Shown here: piece by piece, positions 34,725-42,256 of the stretch | Layout: each line of letters starts with the position of its first letter | Numbering within the stretch: the stretch's first letter is position 1 | Assembly: GCF_009379765.1 (NCBI RefSeq) | Contig: NZ_WHTD01000031.1 | Location: 1 to 62,288 of the forward strand | Length of the DNA stretch: 62,288 bases | Direction of reading: 5' to 3' | From: Actinophytocola sp. | GTDB taxonomy: Bacteria; Actinomycetota; Actinomycetes; Mycobacteriales; Pseudonocardiaceae | Notes under the pieces: model-generated | What the model saw: only the letters and a program-made list of their open reading frames with translations | The model's database searches: none | What the model was told of the DNA's origin: nothing | Translations under genes and position numbers: made by a program

Positions 34725-35636
34725 GTGCAGTCCGAGATGCGCGCTCCTGACGAGTGGCCGACCGGGCCGGCGGTGGACGCCGGCACCGAGAGTGACAGTG
34801 CCAGTGGCACCGACATCTCCGTGCTGACCAGCGCGTTACCCGAGCGGGACGGCCCGGCGCTGCGGCTGGGCGCGCGGGTGTTCCCGCTGCGGCGCTGGAT
34901 GGCGCGGCGGCACGCGGTGGTCGGCGCCGAGATGGCGGTGACCGCGAGCCTGCTCGACCAGCTGCCGACCGGCCCGACCGTGGTGATCGTGGTCGCGCCC
35001 GAGGTCGCCGCGGACGCCGTCGTCGACCAGCTCCTCCCGGCCGCGCACGGGATGCTGACCCGGCACGGCCCGCCGACCGGCGCGTTGACCCTGGGCGTCG
35101 CGAGCCCCGAGCCGGTGCGCTCGGGCACCGCGGGCAAGCTCGCCATGTACAACCAGCACCTCGAGGCGCTGCCCGAGGCGCTCGTCGAGGCGGTCGCCGC
35201 GGGCCGGCGGTGCGGGCTCGTCACCGCGCACGGCAACTGCGTCCTGCTGCTGCAGCACTTCGTCCCGGCCACCGCGTCCGCGGTCGTGCACGCCAGCCCG
35301 GCCAGGCACCGGCCGGTGCGCATCGACGGACGCTGGGGGCTCACCGAGGTCAGCTCGCCCGCGGACACCTACGAGGTCCCCGCGGACGGCACGACGATCA
35401 GCGAGAAGCTCGCGTGGAAGCCGACCGCGCACGTCGTCGCGCACGGCGGCACGCACACCGTGAGCCTGCCGGTGAGCTGGCGCTACCGGTACTCGCTCGG
35501 CCGCGGCACGGTCCGCAGGCTCGCCGCGCTGGCCCGCGACGCCGCCGTGACCGCCGGCCGGCCGTTGTCGCTGGACGTCGCGCTGGCCACACACGGGCCG
35601 GTCGTCCTGCGCTGCCGCCCGGCGACAGCGGGCTGA
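34725..35636 (+). CDS. Hypothetical protein, remote PEP/pyruvate-binding-like fold
   Basis: 303 residues, cytoplasmic. The region KLAMYNQHLEALPEALVEAV, then CVLLLQHFVPATASAVVHAS and DGRWGLTEVSSPADTYEV follows the order of motifs in PEP-utilising enzyme N-domains (QRMV..SGVLF, EA.WGLGE..., PD.Y.V). This similarity is weak and the catalytic phosphohistidine domain is absent. AGAGGA precedes GTG 34725. It lies alone between the MITE and a two-component system. Confidence 0.5.
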   Translation: MQSEMRAPDEWPTGPAVDAGTESDSASGTDISVLTSALPERDGPALRLGARVFPLRRWMARRHAVVGAEMAVTASLLDQLPTGPTVVIVVAPEVAADAVVDQLLPAAHGMLTRHGPPTGALTLGVASPEPVRSGTAGKLAMYNQHLEALPEALVEAVAAGRRCGLVTAHGNCVLLLQHFVPATASAVVHASPARHRPVRIDGRWGLTEVSSPADTYEVPADGTTISEKLAWKPTAHVVAHGGTHTVSLPVSWRYRYSLGRGTVRRLAALARDAAVTAGRPLSLDVALATHGPVVLRCRPATAG

Positions 35637-35749
35637 CCGGCTGACGGCCTGCTCGAAAAGGCCCTGCTCCCGCCTCGACGTGACCTCCAGAGGCACGGCC
35701 AATCATCGGAGGGTAATCGAACACCCGTGTCCAGTCGTCGGAGGTCACC

Positions 35750-36451
35750 GTGCCCCGCGCGCTCACCGTGGCAGACCATCAGCACGTCACCGACTGCGAG
35801 TCCGGTGCGTGCGAGCACTACCGGGAAATGGTGCGGCTGCGCCGAAACCTGCACGACGGCCTCGGGCCGGGGCTCGCGGGGATCATGATGCGGGCGGACA
35901 TCGTCGGCCAGCTGATGACCGCCAACCAGGGTGCCGCCGAGGAGATGCTGCGCGAGCTGCGCCGCGAGGCGGCCGTGTTCATGACCGAGTTCCGCCGGGT
36001 GCTGGCCGACCAGAGCCCCGCCGAGCTGGACGGGCACCAGCTGGCCGACGCGTTGCGCGCGCTGGGCAGGCGGATGAGCAGGGCCACCGGCGGCACGCTG
36101 ACCGTCGCGACCGACGTCGACCCGGCCGCCGCCGCGGTGGACCGGACCACGCAGGTCGCCGCGTTCTGGATCGCCAAGGAGGCGCTGACCAACGTCGTCA
36201 AGCACGCCAAGGCCAGGACCTGCGCGATCCGCGTCCGCGTGGACGCGGGCCTTCGTCTGTCCATTGTGGATGACGGGGTCGGCGGCGCGGGGCTCGGCCG
36301 GCGCGGCGTCGGCCTGGCGTCGATGGGCAGCCGGGCCGCGGAGCTGGGTGGCTGGTGCGAGGTAGGCGACATCGGGCCGGACAACGGTTCCGGGGTCTCG
36401 GTCACCGCGTACCTCCCGGCCCACCGAGGTGTTGAGGAGACCCTGCTGTGA
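35750..36451 (+). CDS. Soluble histidine kinase (HisKA_3 type)
   Basis: 233 residues, no membrane segment. The phosphoacceptor motif RRNLHDGLGPGLAGI is near residue 35, followed by an HATPase domain with AKEALTNVVKHAKA (N box), VDDGVGG (G1) and GLASMGSRA (G2). It may sense a cytoplasmic signal or be activated by another protein. Its stop overlaps the response-regulator GTG (GTGA), so the two form a unit. Confidence 0.85.
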   Translation: MPRALTVADHQHVTDCESGACEHYREMVRLRRNLHDGLGPGLAGIMMRADIVGQLMTANQGAAEEMLRELRREAAVFMTEFRRVLADQSPAELDGHQLADALRALGRRMSRATGGTLTVATDVDPAAAAVDRTTQVAAFWIAKEALTNVVKHAKARTCAIRVRVDAGLRLSIVDDGVGGAGLGRRGVGLASMGSRAAELGGWCEVGDIGPDNGSGVSVTAYLPAHRGVEETLL

Positions 36452-37119
36452 CAGCGAACATCGAGCTCGGCCCAGCGCGCGAGACCGTCCGCGTCGTCAT
36501 CGCCGACGACCACCCGGTGTACCTGTCCGGGCTGCGCATGCTGCTGGACCTGATCGGTGAGGTCGAGGTCGTCGGCGAGGCACGGACCGGGACCGAGGCG
36601 CTGTCGGAGATCTACCGGCTGCGCCCGCACCTGGCGCTGATGGACGTGAACATGCCGGGTACGAGCGGGATCGAGGTGACGAAGACGATCGCCACCCGCT
36701 GCCCGGGCACGTCGGTGATCATGCTGTCGATGCTGGAGGACCGCGACACGTTCCTGGCGGCCATGCGTGCCGGCGCCCGCGGGTACCTGGTGAAGGGCGC
36801 GAGCTCGGAGGACATCGGGCAGGCCATCGGAACGGTGCGCCGGGGTGGTGTGGTGTTCGGGTCCGAGGTGGCGAGCTGGGCGCTGGACTACCTGAACAAG
36901 CCGCGCGAGTCGTCGAAGCCGTTCCCGGAGCTGACCGACCGGGAGCGGGCGGTGCTCGAGCTGGTGGCCGACGGTCTGGGGAATGCCTCGATCGCCCGGC
37001 GGCTCGGGTTGTCCATCAAGACGGTGCGCAACTACCTGTCGCGGATCTTCGCGAAGCTGCAGATCGCGGACCGGACCGAGGCCGCGGTGCAGGCGCGGCG
37101 TGCCGGTCTCGGCAACTGA
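36448..37119 (+). CDS. NarL/LuxR-family response regulator
   Basis: 223 residues. The receiver domain has the acidic pocket ADDHP, the phosphoacceptor in LALMDVNMPG, and the lysine in YLVKGAS. The C-terminal LuxR HTH is LTDRERAVLELVADGLGNAS followed by IARRLGLSIKTVRNYLSRIF. It is coupled to the kinase upstream. Targets are unknown; the location between the SARP and exporter genes suggests a link to secondary metabolism (inference). Confidence 0.92.
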   Translation: MTANIELGPARETVRVVIADDHPVYLSGLRMLLDLIGEVEVVGEARTGTEALSEIYRLRPHLALMDVNMPGTSGIEVTKTIATRCPGTSVIMLSMLEDRDTFLAAMRAGARGYLVKGASSEDIGQAIGTVRRGGVVFGSEVASWALDYLNKPRESSKPFPELTDRERAVLELVADGLGNASIARRLGLSIKTVRNYLSRIFAKLQIADRTEAAVQARRAGLGN

Positions 37120-37122
37120 CCC

Positions 37123-37150
37123 GAAGAGCCCGGGGCCGGCCGGGCTCTTC
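37123..37150. terminator. Hairpin terminator
   Basis: Perfect arms GAAGAGCCCGG and CCGGGCTCTTC with a 6-nt loop, directly after the response-regulator stop and before a convergent gene. No long T run. Confidence 0.7.
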
Positions 37151-37161
37151 GTCGTGCGTGG

Positions 37162-37830
37162 TCAGATCTGTGCGGAGTCCTCCGTGGACACCGTGGCCGG
37201 ACGCCTCGTCGCGATCATGATCGTGGCGACCAGGATCCAGAGGAAACCGAGGAAGCGGCCGATCGGGGTGAGGATGGTCATCGGGGACACCAGCGCGGAG
37301 AACGACGCGAGCACGCCGAGCCCGCCGATCACGATGCCGGGCACGGTGACCCACCTCGGCAGGCCGCTGCCCAGCGCACCCGCGACGATCATCGTGCCCA
37401 GCGCGGCGACGTGGATGGGTCCGCCGGTCCAGAACGACAGCTGGTAGAGCAGCTGCGCGGACACCGCGTCGGTCGCGAGGTCCGTGCCCATGGCGACGTT
37501 GCCGGCCGCGCTGAACAGCAGCGTGACGGCCGCCGTGACGCCGCCGGCAAGCACGAGCTCGGGGCTCGCGCCGCGGCGGCGCAGGTAGCCGGCCAGCGTC
37601 GCGGCGAACCACAGCAACGCGATCCCGGCGAGGATCTGCAGCGCCGCGCCCTTCTCCAAAGTGGACGATGACGCCTCGACGGACGCACGCACGGTCTCCA
37701 TGTCGTCGGTCGGTCTGGGGAACGCCACGTCCGACGCGCTCGGCACGAACGTCCCGGCCAGCCAGAGTACGACGAACAACGATCCGGTCAGCACCCCCAG
37801 CTCCCTGCGGGCGGCTTGCGTGGCAGTCAT
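37162..37830 (-). CDS. Hypothetical integral membrane protein
   Basis: 222 residues with about six hydrophobic segments (LGVLTGSLFVVLWLAGTFVP, LQILAGIALLWFAATLAGYL and four more). The strong GGGGAG site before ATG 37830 fixes the start. No family motif is recognised. It lies downstream of, and on the same strand as, a LuxR-type two-component system, separated by a tandem repeat array. Confidence 0.7.
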   Translation of the reverse strand: MTATQAARRELGVLTGSLFVVLWLAGTFVPSASDVAFPRPTDDMETVRASVEASSSTLEKGAALQILAGIALLWFAATLAGYLRRRGASPELVLAGGVTAAVTLLFSAAGNVAMGTDLATDAVSAQLLYQLSFWTGGPIHVAALGTMIVAGALGSGLPRWVTVPGIVIGGLGVLASFSALVSPMTILTPIGRFLGFLWILVATIMIATRRPATVSTEDSAQI

Positions 37831-38165
37831 CGAACTCCCCTTCTGCGGTGTGACCGTGGCCGGTCTCAGCCTGACAGCGCGCGCTGACGACCGCCTCAAC
37901 CCCGAGGAGGCTTCGCGACTACCGCGCCGGGAGTACCAACGCGACACGGCCACGCCACCAGACGACACAGCGACGCCACCAGACGACACGGCCACGCCAC
38001 CAGACGACACGGCCACGCCACCAGACGACACGGCCACGCCACCAGGCGACACAGCGACGCCACGGGGCGACACGGGCACGCCACCAGGCGACACAGCGAC
38101 GCCACGGGGCGACACGGGCACGCCAGGGGACGACACGGGGGCGGCGCGGGGTGGTACGGGGCGGG
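37831..38165. other. 335-bp gap, mostly tandem repeats
   Basis: Between two minus-strand genes. It holds the promoter of the membrane-protein gene (37831-37940) and the repeat array 37943-38131; no gene. Confidence 0.6.
37943..38131. repeat. 21-bp tandem repeat array, nine copies
   Basis: Units begin GACACGGCCACGCCACCAG or GACACAGCGACGCCACC at 37943, 37964, 37985 and so on to 38111, with a degenerate tenth. Two unit variants alternate in the second half. The period keeps one reading frame (DTATPPD on plus), but it is not attached to a supported gene. Confidence 0.9.
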
Positions 38166-38831
38166 TTACTCGGCCCAGCCGGGGCGGACCAAGCCTGACT
38201 CGTAGGCCAGGACGACGAGCTGGGCGCGGTCCCGGGCGGCGAGCTTGATCATCGCGCGGGAGACGTGCGTCTTCGCGGTCGCCGGGCTGACCACCAGGCG
38301 CGCGGCGATCTCGTCGTTCGTCAGGCCCTCGCCCACCAGCGAGACGACCTCGCGCTCGCGCTCGGTCAGCACGTCCAAAGTGGACGACTCGGGGGCCTTC
38401 TTCGCGCGGATCGCGAACTCGCCGATCAGCCGCCTGGTCACGCCGGGCGAGAGCAGGGCGTCGCCGCCGGCCACCACGTGGACCGCGCGGACCAGCTCCA
38501 CCGGCTCGGTGTCCTTCACCAGGAAGCCCGACGCCCCCACCCGGATCGCCTCGAAGACGTACTCGTCCTCCTCGAACGTCGTGAGAATGAGAATGTGCAC
38601 GTCGGCCAGCGACGGGTCCGAGGAGATCGCCCGGGTCGCCTCGAGGCCGTCCAGGCCCGGCATCCGGATGTCCATCAGCAGCACGTCCGGGCGGTGCTCG
38701 CGCGCCGCCGCGACGGCCTCGTTGCCGTCCCCCGCCTCGCCGACGACCTCCACGTCGGGCTGGGCGTTCAGCAGGGCGCGGAACCCGGCGCGCACCAGCG
38801 CCTGGTCGTCGGCCAGCACAACTCGGATCAC
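38166..38831 (-). CDS. NarL/LuxR-family response regulator
   Basis: 221 residues. Receiver: VVLADDQALVRAGF, VLLMDIRMPGLDG (phosphoacceptor) and GFLVKDTEP. LuxR HTH: LTEREREVVSLVGEGLTNDE then IAARLVVSPATAKTHVSR. GTG 38831 overlaps the kinase stop (GTGA). This is the common DesR/LiaR-like type in actinomycetes. The repeat array begins within ~35 bp of its 3' end. Confidence 0.93.
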   Translation of the reverse strand: MIRVVLADDQALVRAGFRALLNAQPDVEVVGEAGDGNEAVAAAREHRPDVLLMDIRMPGLDGLEATRAISSDPSLADVHILILTTFEEDEYVFEAIRVGASGFLVKDTEPVELVRAVHVVAGGDALLSPGVTRRLIGEFAIRAKKAPESSTLDVLTEREREVVSLVGEGLTNDEIAARLVVSPATAKTHVSRAMIKLAARDRAQLVVLAYESGLVRPGWAE

Positions 38832-40060
38832 TCTGACTCCCCCTCGGTCCTGCGTCCACCGCGCGTCGGCATCGCCGCGGCGACCCGGAAGCCGCCGCCG
38901 GGCCGCGGCCCGGCGGTCAGGGTGCCGCCCAGCGCCTCGGTCCGCTGCCGCATCCCGGTCAGCCCGTGGCCGGAACCCATCGACGACGCTGCGGTGGACG
39001 CTGCCGACGCCGCCGCGGACGCATCGCCGCGGCCATTGTCGTCGACCCGGATCCGCAGCTCCTCGGGCAGGTAGCTCAGCACGACCGTGGCCTGTGTCGG
39101 GCCCGCGTGCCGGTAGGTGTTGGTGAGCGACTCCTGCACGATCCGCAGCGCCGCCGCGTCGACCCCGCTCGGCAGCGGCCTGCGGTCGCCCTCGATGTCG
39201 AGGTTCACCGGCAGCCCGGCCTCGCGCATCCGCTCCAGCAGCCGGTCCAGCTGGTCCAGGCTCGCGACCGGCTGCCGAGGCGCGGAGCCGTCGTCCCGGC
39301 CGTTGCCGTCCACGTCCTGGAGCACACCGAGGATGTTGCGCAGCTCGACCAGCACCTCCTTGGACGACTGCTTGATCGCCGACAGCGCCTGCCGCGCCTG
39401 TTCGGGCTGCTCGTCGATGAGGTGCAGCGCGACCCCGGACTGGACGTTGATGAGCGACACGTGGTGGGCGAGCACGTCGTGCACCTCGCGGGCGATGCGC
39501 AGCCGCTCCTCGCTGGCCTGCCGCTTGGTCTGCTCTGCCCGCGCCGTCTCGGCCTGCGCCATCCGCTCGTTGCGGGCCTTGACGATCTCCGCGAGCACCA
39601 GGATCAGGGTGAGCCACGCCGAGGCGAACGCGGCCTGCGCGACGCCGAGGGTGTACGTGGCCGACACCAGGTCCATGACGACGAGGACGACCGCGACGCC
39701 CCACCACGCGCTCAGCCAGGCGAGCAGCCGGGGGCCGTGCAGCACCGCGTTGAACACCGCCACCACGACGCTCAGGTACACCGGGCCGAAGACGGGGAAC
39801 CGCAGCAGCAGGTAGCCGACGGTCACCACGACGACCGCGGCGAGCGTCGGCAGCGGGTGGCTGCGCCTGCGCAGCAGGCACAGTGGGCCGAGCAGGGTGA
39901 GCAGCACGGTCAGCGCGTTGACGTGGCCGGTGAGCTCCTGGAAGTAGGCGGCAGGGAAGGTCGCGCCCACCTGGATGACGGCGAGCGGGATCACGACCGC
40001 GTACGGCGGAAGGGCCGCCAGGAGCATCGGGCCCCTGGGCGCGCGCGGAGGTGCTGCCAT
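38828..40060 (-). CDS. Membrane sensor histidine kinase (HisKA_3 type)
   Basis: 410 residues. Five or six N-terminal membrane segments (residues ~15-160) form the sensor. Then come the phosphoacceptor helix RIAREVHDVLAHHVSLINVQ, an HATPase domain with IVQESLTNTYRHAG and VDDNGRG, and a short Ala/Ser-rich insert before GHGLTGMRQR. It pairs with the overlapping response regulator. Cell-envelope stress is a common signal in the family (inference). Confidence 0.92.
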   Translation of the reverse strand: MAAPPRAPRGPMLLAALPPYAVVIPLAVIQVGATFPAAYFQELTGHVNALTVLLTLLGPLCLLRRRSHPLPTLAAVVVVTVGYLLLRFPVFGPVYLSVVVAVFNAVLHGPRLLAWLSAWWGVAVVLVVMDLVSATYTLGVAQAAFASAWLTLILVLAEIVKARNERMAQAETARAEQTKRQASEERLRIAREVHDVLAHHVSLINVQSGVALHLIDEQPEQARQALSAIKQSSKEVLVELRNILGVLQDVDGNGRDDGSAPRQPVASLDQLDRLLERMREAGLPVNLDIEGDRRPLPSGVDAAALRIVQESLTNTYRHAGPTQATVVLSYLPEELRIRVDDNGRGDASAAASAASTAASSMGSGHGLTGMRQRTEALGGTLTAGPRPGGGFRVAAAMPTRGGRRTEGESE

Positions 40061-40107
40061 GAGACGAACGTTAGATCACCCTGGGTGGCCCTGGCAGCGC
40101 ACAGGGC

Positions 40108-40125
40108 TCGAACCAGGGTCGAAAT
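40108..40125. promoter_or_regulatory. Heptad pair in the kinase / DUF1707 divergent promoter
   Basis: TCGAACC (40108) and TCGAAAT (40119), 11 bp apart, nearly identical to the pair upstream of the SARP gene (TCGAACC, then GGTCGAA). It could be a SARP site or a shared palindromic operator. Confidence 0.4.
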
Positions 40126-40232
40126 ACTCCCCGGGGCGCAGGCGCCGCCCGCCGGGGTAGCCGGGGAGGGTAGCCGGGGTTCAGCCGGCTGTGCGACGAC
40201 GAAACCCCCTGCTGGGGAGCACATTGGTCACC

Positions 40233-40748
40233 ATGAACGAGAACCGGGAGTCGAAGTCCGCGACCCCCGCCCTGCGCGCCTCCGACGCCGAGCGGGAGCA
40301 CGTCGCGAAGCTGGTCAGCGAAGCCGCGGGCGAGGGTCGGTTGACCCTCGCCGAGGCGGAGGAGCGACTGGAACAGGTCTACGTCGTCACGTACCGGGGT
40401 GAGCTGGACAGGTTCACCGCCGACCTGCCGAACGGGCGGGCGACCGCGGCCGGGCCACGGTCGTCGATCGCCACGCGTGCGGCCGGGCTGCCGAGCCGGC
40501 TGCGGGTGCACGCGGCCGTGGCCGTCGTGCTGTCGGTGTTCCTGATCATGCGGTTCGTCGCCTCCGGCGCCGAGTTCTTCTGGCCGGCCGGGCCGATGTT
40601 CCTGCTGTGGGGCAGCCTCGCCGTGCACGCCTCGGTCGTGGCCCGCTCGAGCAGGGCCGGAGATCGATGGGTTCGTCAGCGCCGGACGCCACCATGGACG
40701 GGCAACACGAACGAGGGCAGTAACGAGGGCACCGAGGGGCGGACATGA
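40233..40748 (+). CDS. DUF1707 membrane protein
   Basis: 171 residues. The DUF1707 domain is ALRASDAEREHVAKLVSEAA, then GEGRLTLAEAEERLEQVYVV, then TYRGELDRFTADLP. Two membrane segments and a polar tail follow. Such proteins are common and uncharacterised in actinomycetes. ATG 40233 is used; TTG 40224 lies better relative to GGGGAG. Confidence 0.8.
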   Translation: MNENRESKSATPALRASDAEREHVAKLVSEAAGEGRLTLAEAEERLEQVYVVTYRGELDRFTADLPNGRATAAGPRSSIATRAAGLPSRLRVHAAVAVVLSVFLIMRFVASGAEFFWPAGPMFLLWGSLAVHASVVARSSRAGDRWVRQRRTPPWTGNTNEGSNEGTEGRT

Positions 40749-41311
40749 GCACCACGCGCACGACTACCACGGGCACGCCGAGCAGGCCGGGCATCCGGAT
40801 CACGCCACTGCACGGAACCGTCCGCCACGTCTGGCAGATCACGCACATCACGGCCGCGGTCGGGTGGCTCGGCATCCTGCTGAGCACGCTCGCGCTGTGC
40901 ATGATCGGCCTCTTCACCGCCAGCCAGGCCAGGGCCCGCACCGCATATGACGCCGCGGTCATGGTCGCCGACACGTTCTTCGCGCCGGCCACCCTGCTCG
41001 CCCTGCTCACCGGGCTCGTGCTGGCGCTGGGCACCAAGTGGGGGCTGTTCCGCTTCTACTGGGTGGTCGTGAAGCTGGTGATCGGCCTCGCGATGGTGGT
41101 CGCCGGCACGATGACGCTCGGCTCGACCATCGAGCAGAGCGCCGGCGCGGCCGGGTCCTGGCCGATGGAGTACGGCGCACGCATCGGACCCGTCGGCATG
41201 ATCGCCGTCCTCGCGCTGCTGACCCTGTTCGCGCTGGTGCTGTCGGTGGTCAAGCCGTGGGGCCGGGTCAGCAACCGCACCCGGACCGTCAACGCCAAGG
41301 AGTCGGCATGA
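40745..41311 (+). CDS. DUF2269-like four-helix membrane protein
   Basis: 188 residues. Four membrane segments (ITAAVGWLGILLSTLALCMI, FFAPATLLALLTGLVLALG, FYWVVVKLVIGLAMVVAGTM and IGPVGMIAVLALLTLFALVL) follow a polar N-terminus. A His in the first helix (QITHITAAVGW) and size match DUF2269 proteins. The ATG overlaps the DUF1707 stop (ATGA), so the two genes form a unit. Confidence 0.7.
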   Translation: MSTTRTTTTGTPSRPGIRITPLHGTVRHVWQITHITAAVGWLGILLSTLALCMIGLFTASQARARTAYDAAVMVADTFFAPATLLALLTGLVLALGTKWGLFRFYWVVVKLVIGLAMVVAGTMTLGSTIEQSAGAAGSWPMEYGARIGPVGMIAVLALLTLFALVLSVVKPWGRVSNRTRTVNAKESA

Positions 41312-41474
41312 CACCCCTTGTGTCGACCTCAGCTAGTCGAGCAGCCCGGAACCTGCACGAACCGCCTGCCGGCCAACCGCACCCAAGGGGAACGGGACGC
41401 GACCCAGCCACCGGTACGTGTCGAACTGGACGCACGGTGACCACGAGGGTTAATTCCGGGGAGGCGGACCAGCC

Positions 41475-42254
41475 ATGACCAGCACCGTCGCTCAGGACAC
41501 CGTCACCGGCCTCGCCGCCCGCGCGGTCGGCGTGACCAAGGCCTACGGCACCGGCGCCACCGCGGTCACCGCGCTGGACGACATCTCCGCCGACATCCGG
41601 CGCGGCCAGTTCACGGCGATCATGGGCCCGTCCGGGTCCGGCAAGTCCACGCTCATGCACTGCCTCGCCGGACTGGACACAGTGGACTCCGGTGAGGTGT
41701 GGATAGGTGAGGTCCAGCTGGGCGGGTTGTCCGACCGCGGTCTCGCGGACCTGCGCCGCAACCGGGTGGGGTTCGTGTTCCAGCAGTTCAACCTGCTGCC
41801 CACGCTCACCGCCGAGGAGAACATCGCGCTGCCGCTGGCGATCGCGGGCCGCAAGCCCGAGCCGGCCTGGTTCGACACGGTCGTCGAGGCGGTCGGGCTC
41901 GCCGACCGGCTCACCCACCGGCCGAGTGAGCTCTCCGGCGGCCAGCAGCAGCGGGTCGCGTGCGCGCGGGCGCTGCTGCCCAAGCCGGACGTGATCTTCG
42001 CCGACGAGCCGACCGGAAACCTGGACTCCCGCTCCGGCACCGAGATCCTGCGCTTCCTGCGCCGGTCGGTGCGGGAGTTCGGGCAGACCATCGTCATGGT
42101 CACGCACGACGCGAACGCGGCGGCCTACGCCGACCGGGTCGTGTTCCTGCTCGACGGGCGGCTCGTGCACGAGCTGCCCGACCCGACCGCGGACGAGGTC
42201 CTCGACACGATGAAGGCGCTGGACTCAACAGGGTCCGAGCCCGAGACGAGGTAG
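41475..42254 (+). CDS. ABC transporter ATP-binding protein (MacB/LolD type)
   Basis: 259 residues. Walker A GPSGSGKST, Q-loop VFQQFNLLPTL, signature LSGGQQQR, Walker B VIFADEPTG, and H-loop MVTHDANAAAYADR. It pairs with the large permease that follows. Such mechanotransmission ABC proteins export antibiotics, peptides or lipoproteins or signal their presence. A GGGGAGG site precedes the ATG. Confidence 0.95.
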   Translation: MTSTVAQDTVTGLAARAVGVTKAYGTGATAVTALDDISADIRRGQFTAIMGPSGSGKSTLMHCLAGLDTVDSGEVWIGEVQLGGLSDRGLADLRRNRVGFVFQQFNLLPTLTAEENIALPLAIAGRKPEPAWFDTVVEAVGLADRLTHRPSELSGGQQQRVACARALLPKPDVIFADEPTGNLDSRSGTEILRFLRRSVREFGQTIVMVTHDANAAAYADRVVFLLDGRLVHELPDPTADEVLDTMKALDSTGSEPETR

Positions 42255-42256
42255 TC

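Noticed and set aside
37943..38131. CRISPR array
   Set aside because: Units are contiguous with no unique spacers, and there are no cas genes.
37162..38859. A 565-codon minus-strand frame joining the membrane protein to the response-regulator region
   Set aside because: It runs through the 21-bp array and the wrong frame of the response regulator; ATG 37830 with GGGGAG is the real start.
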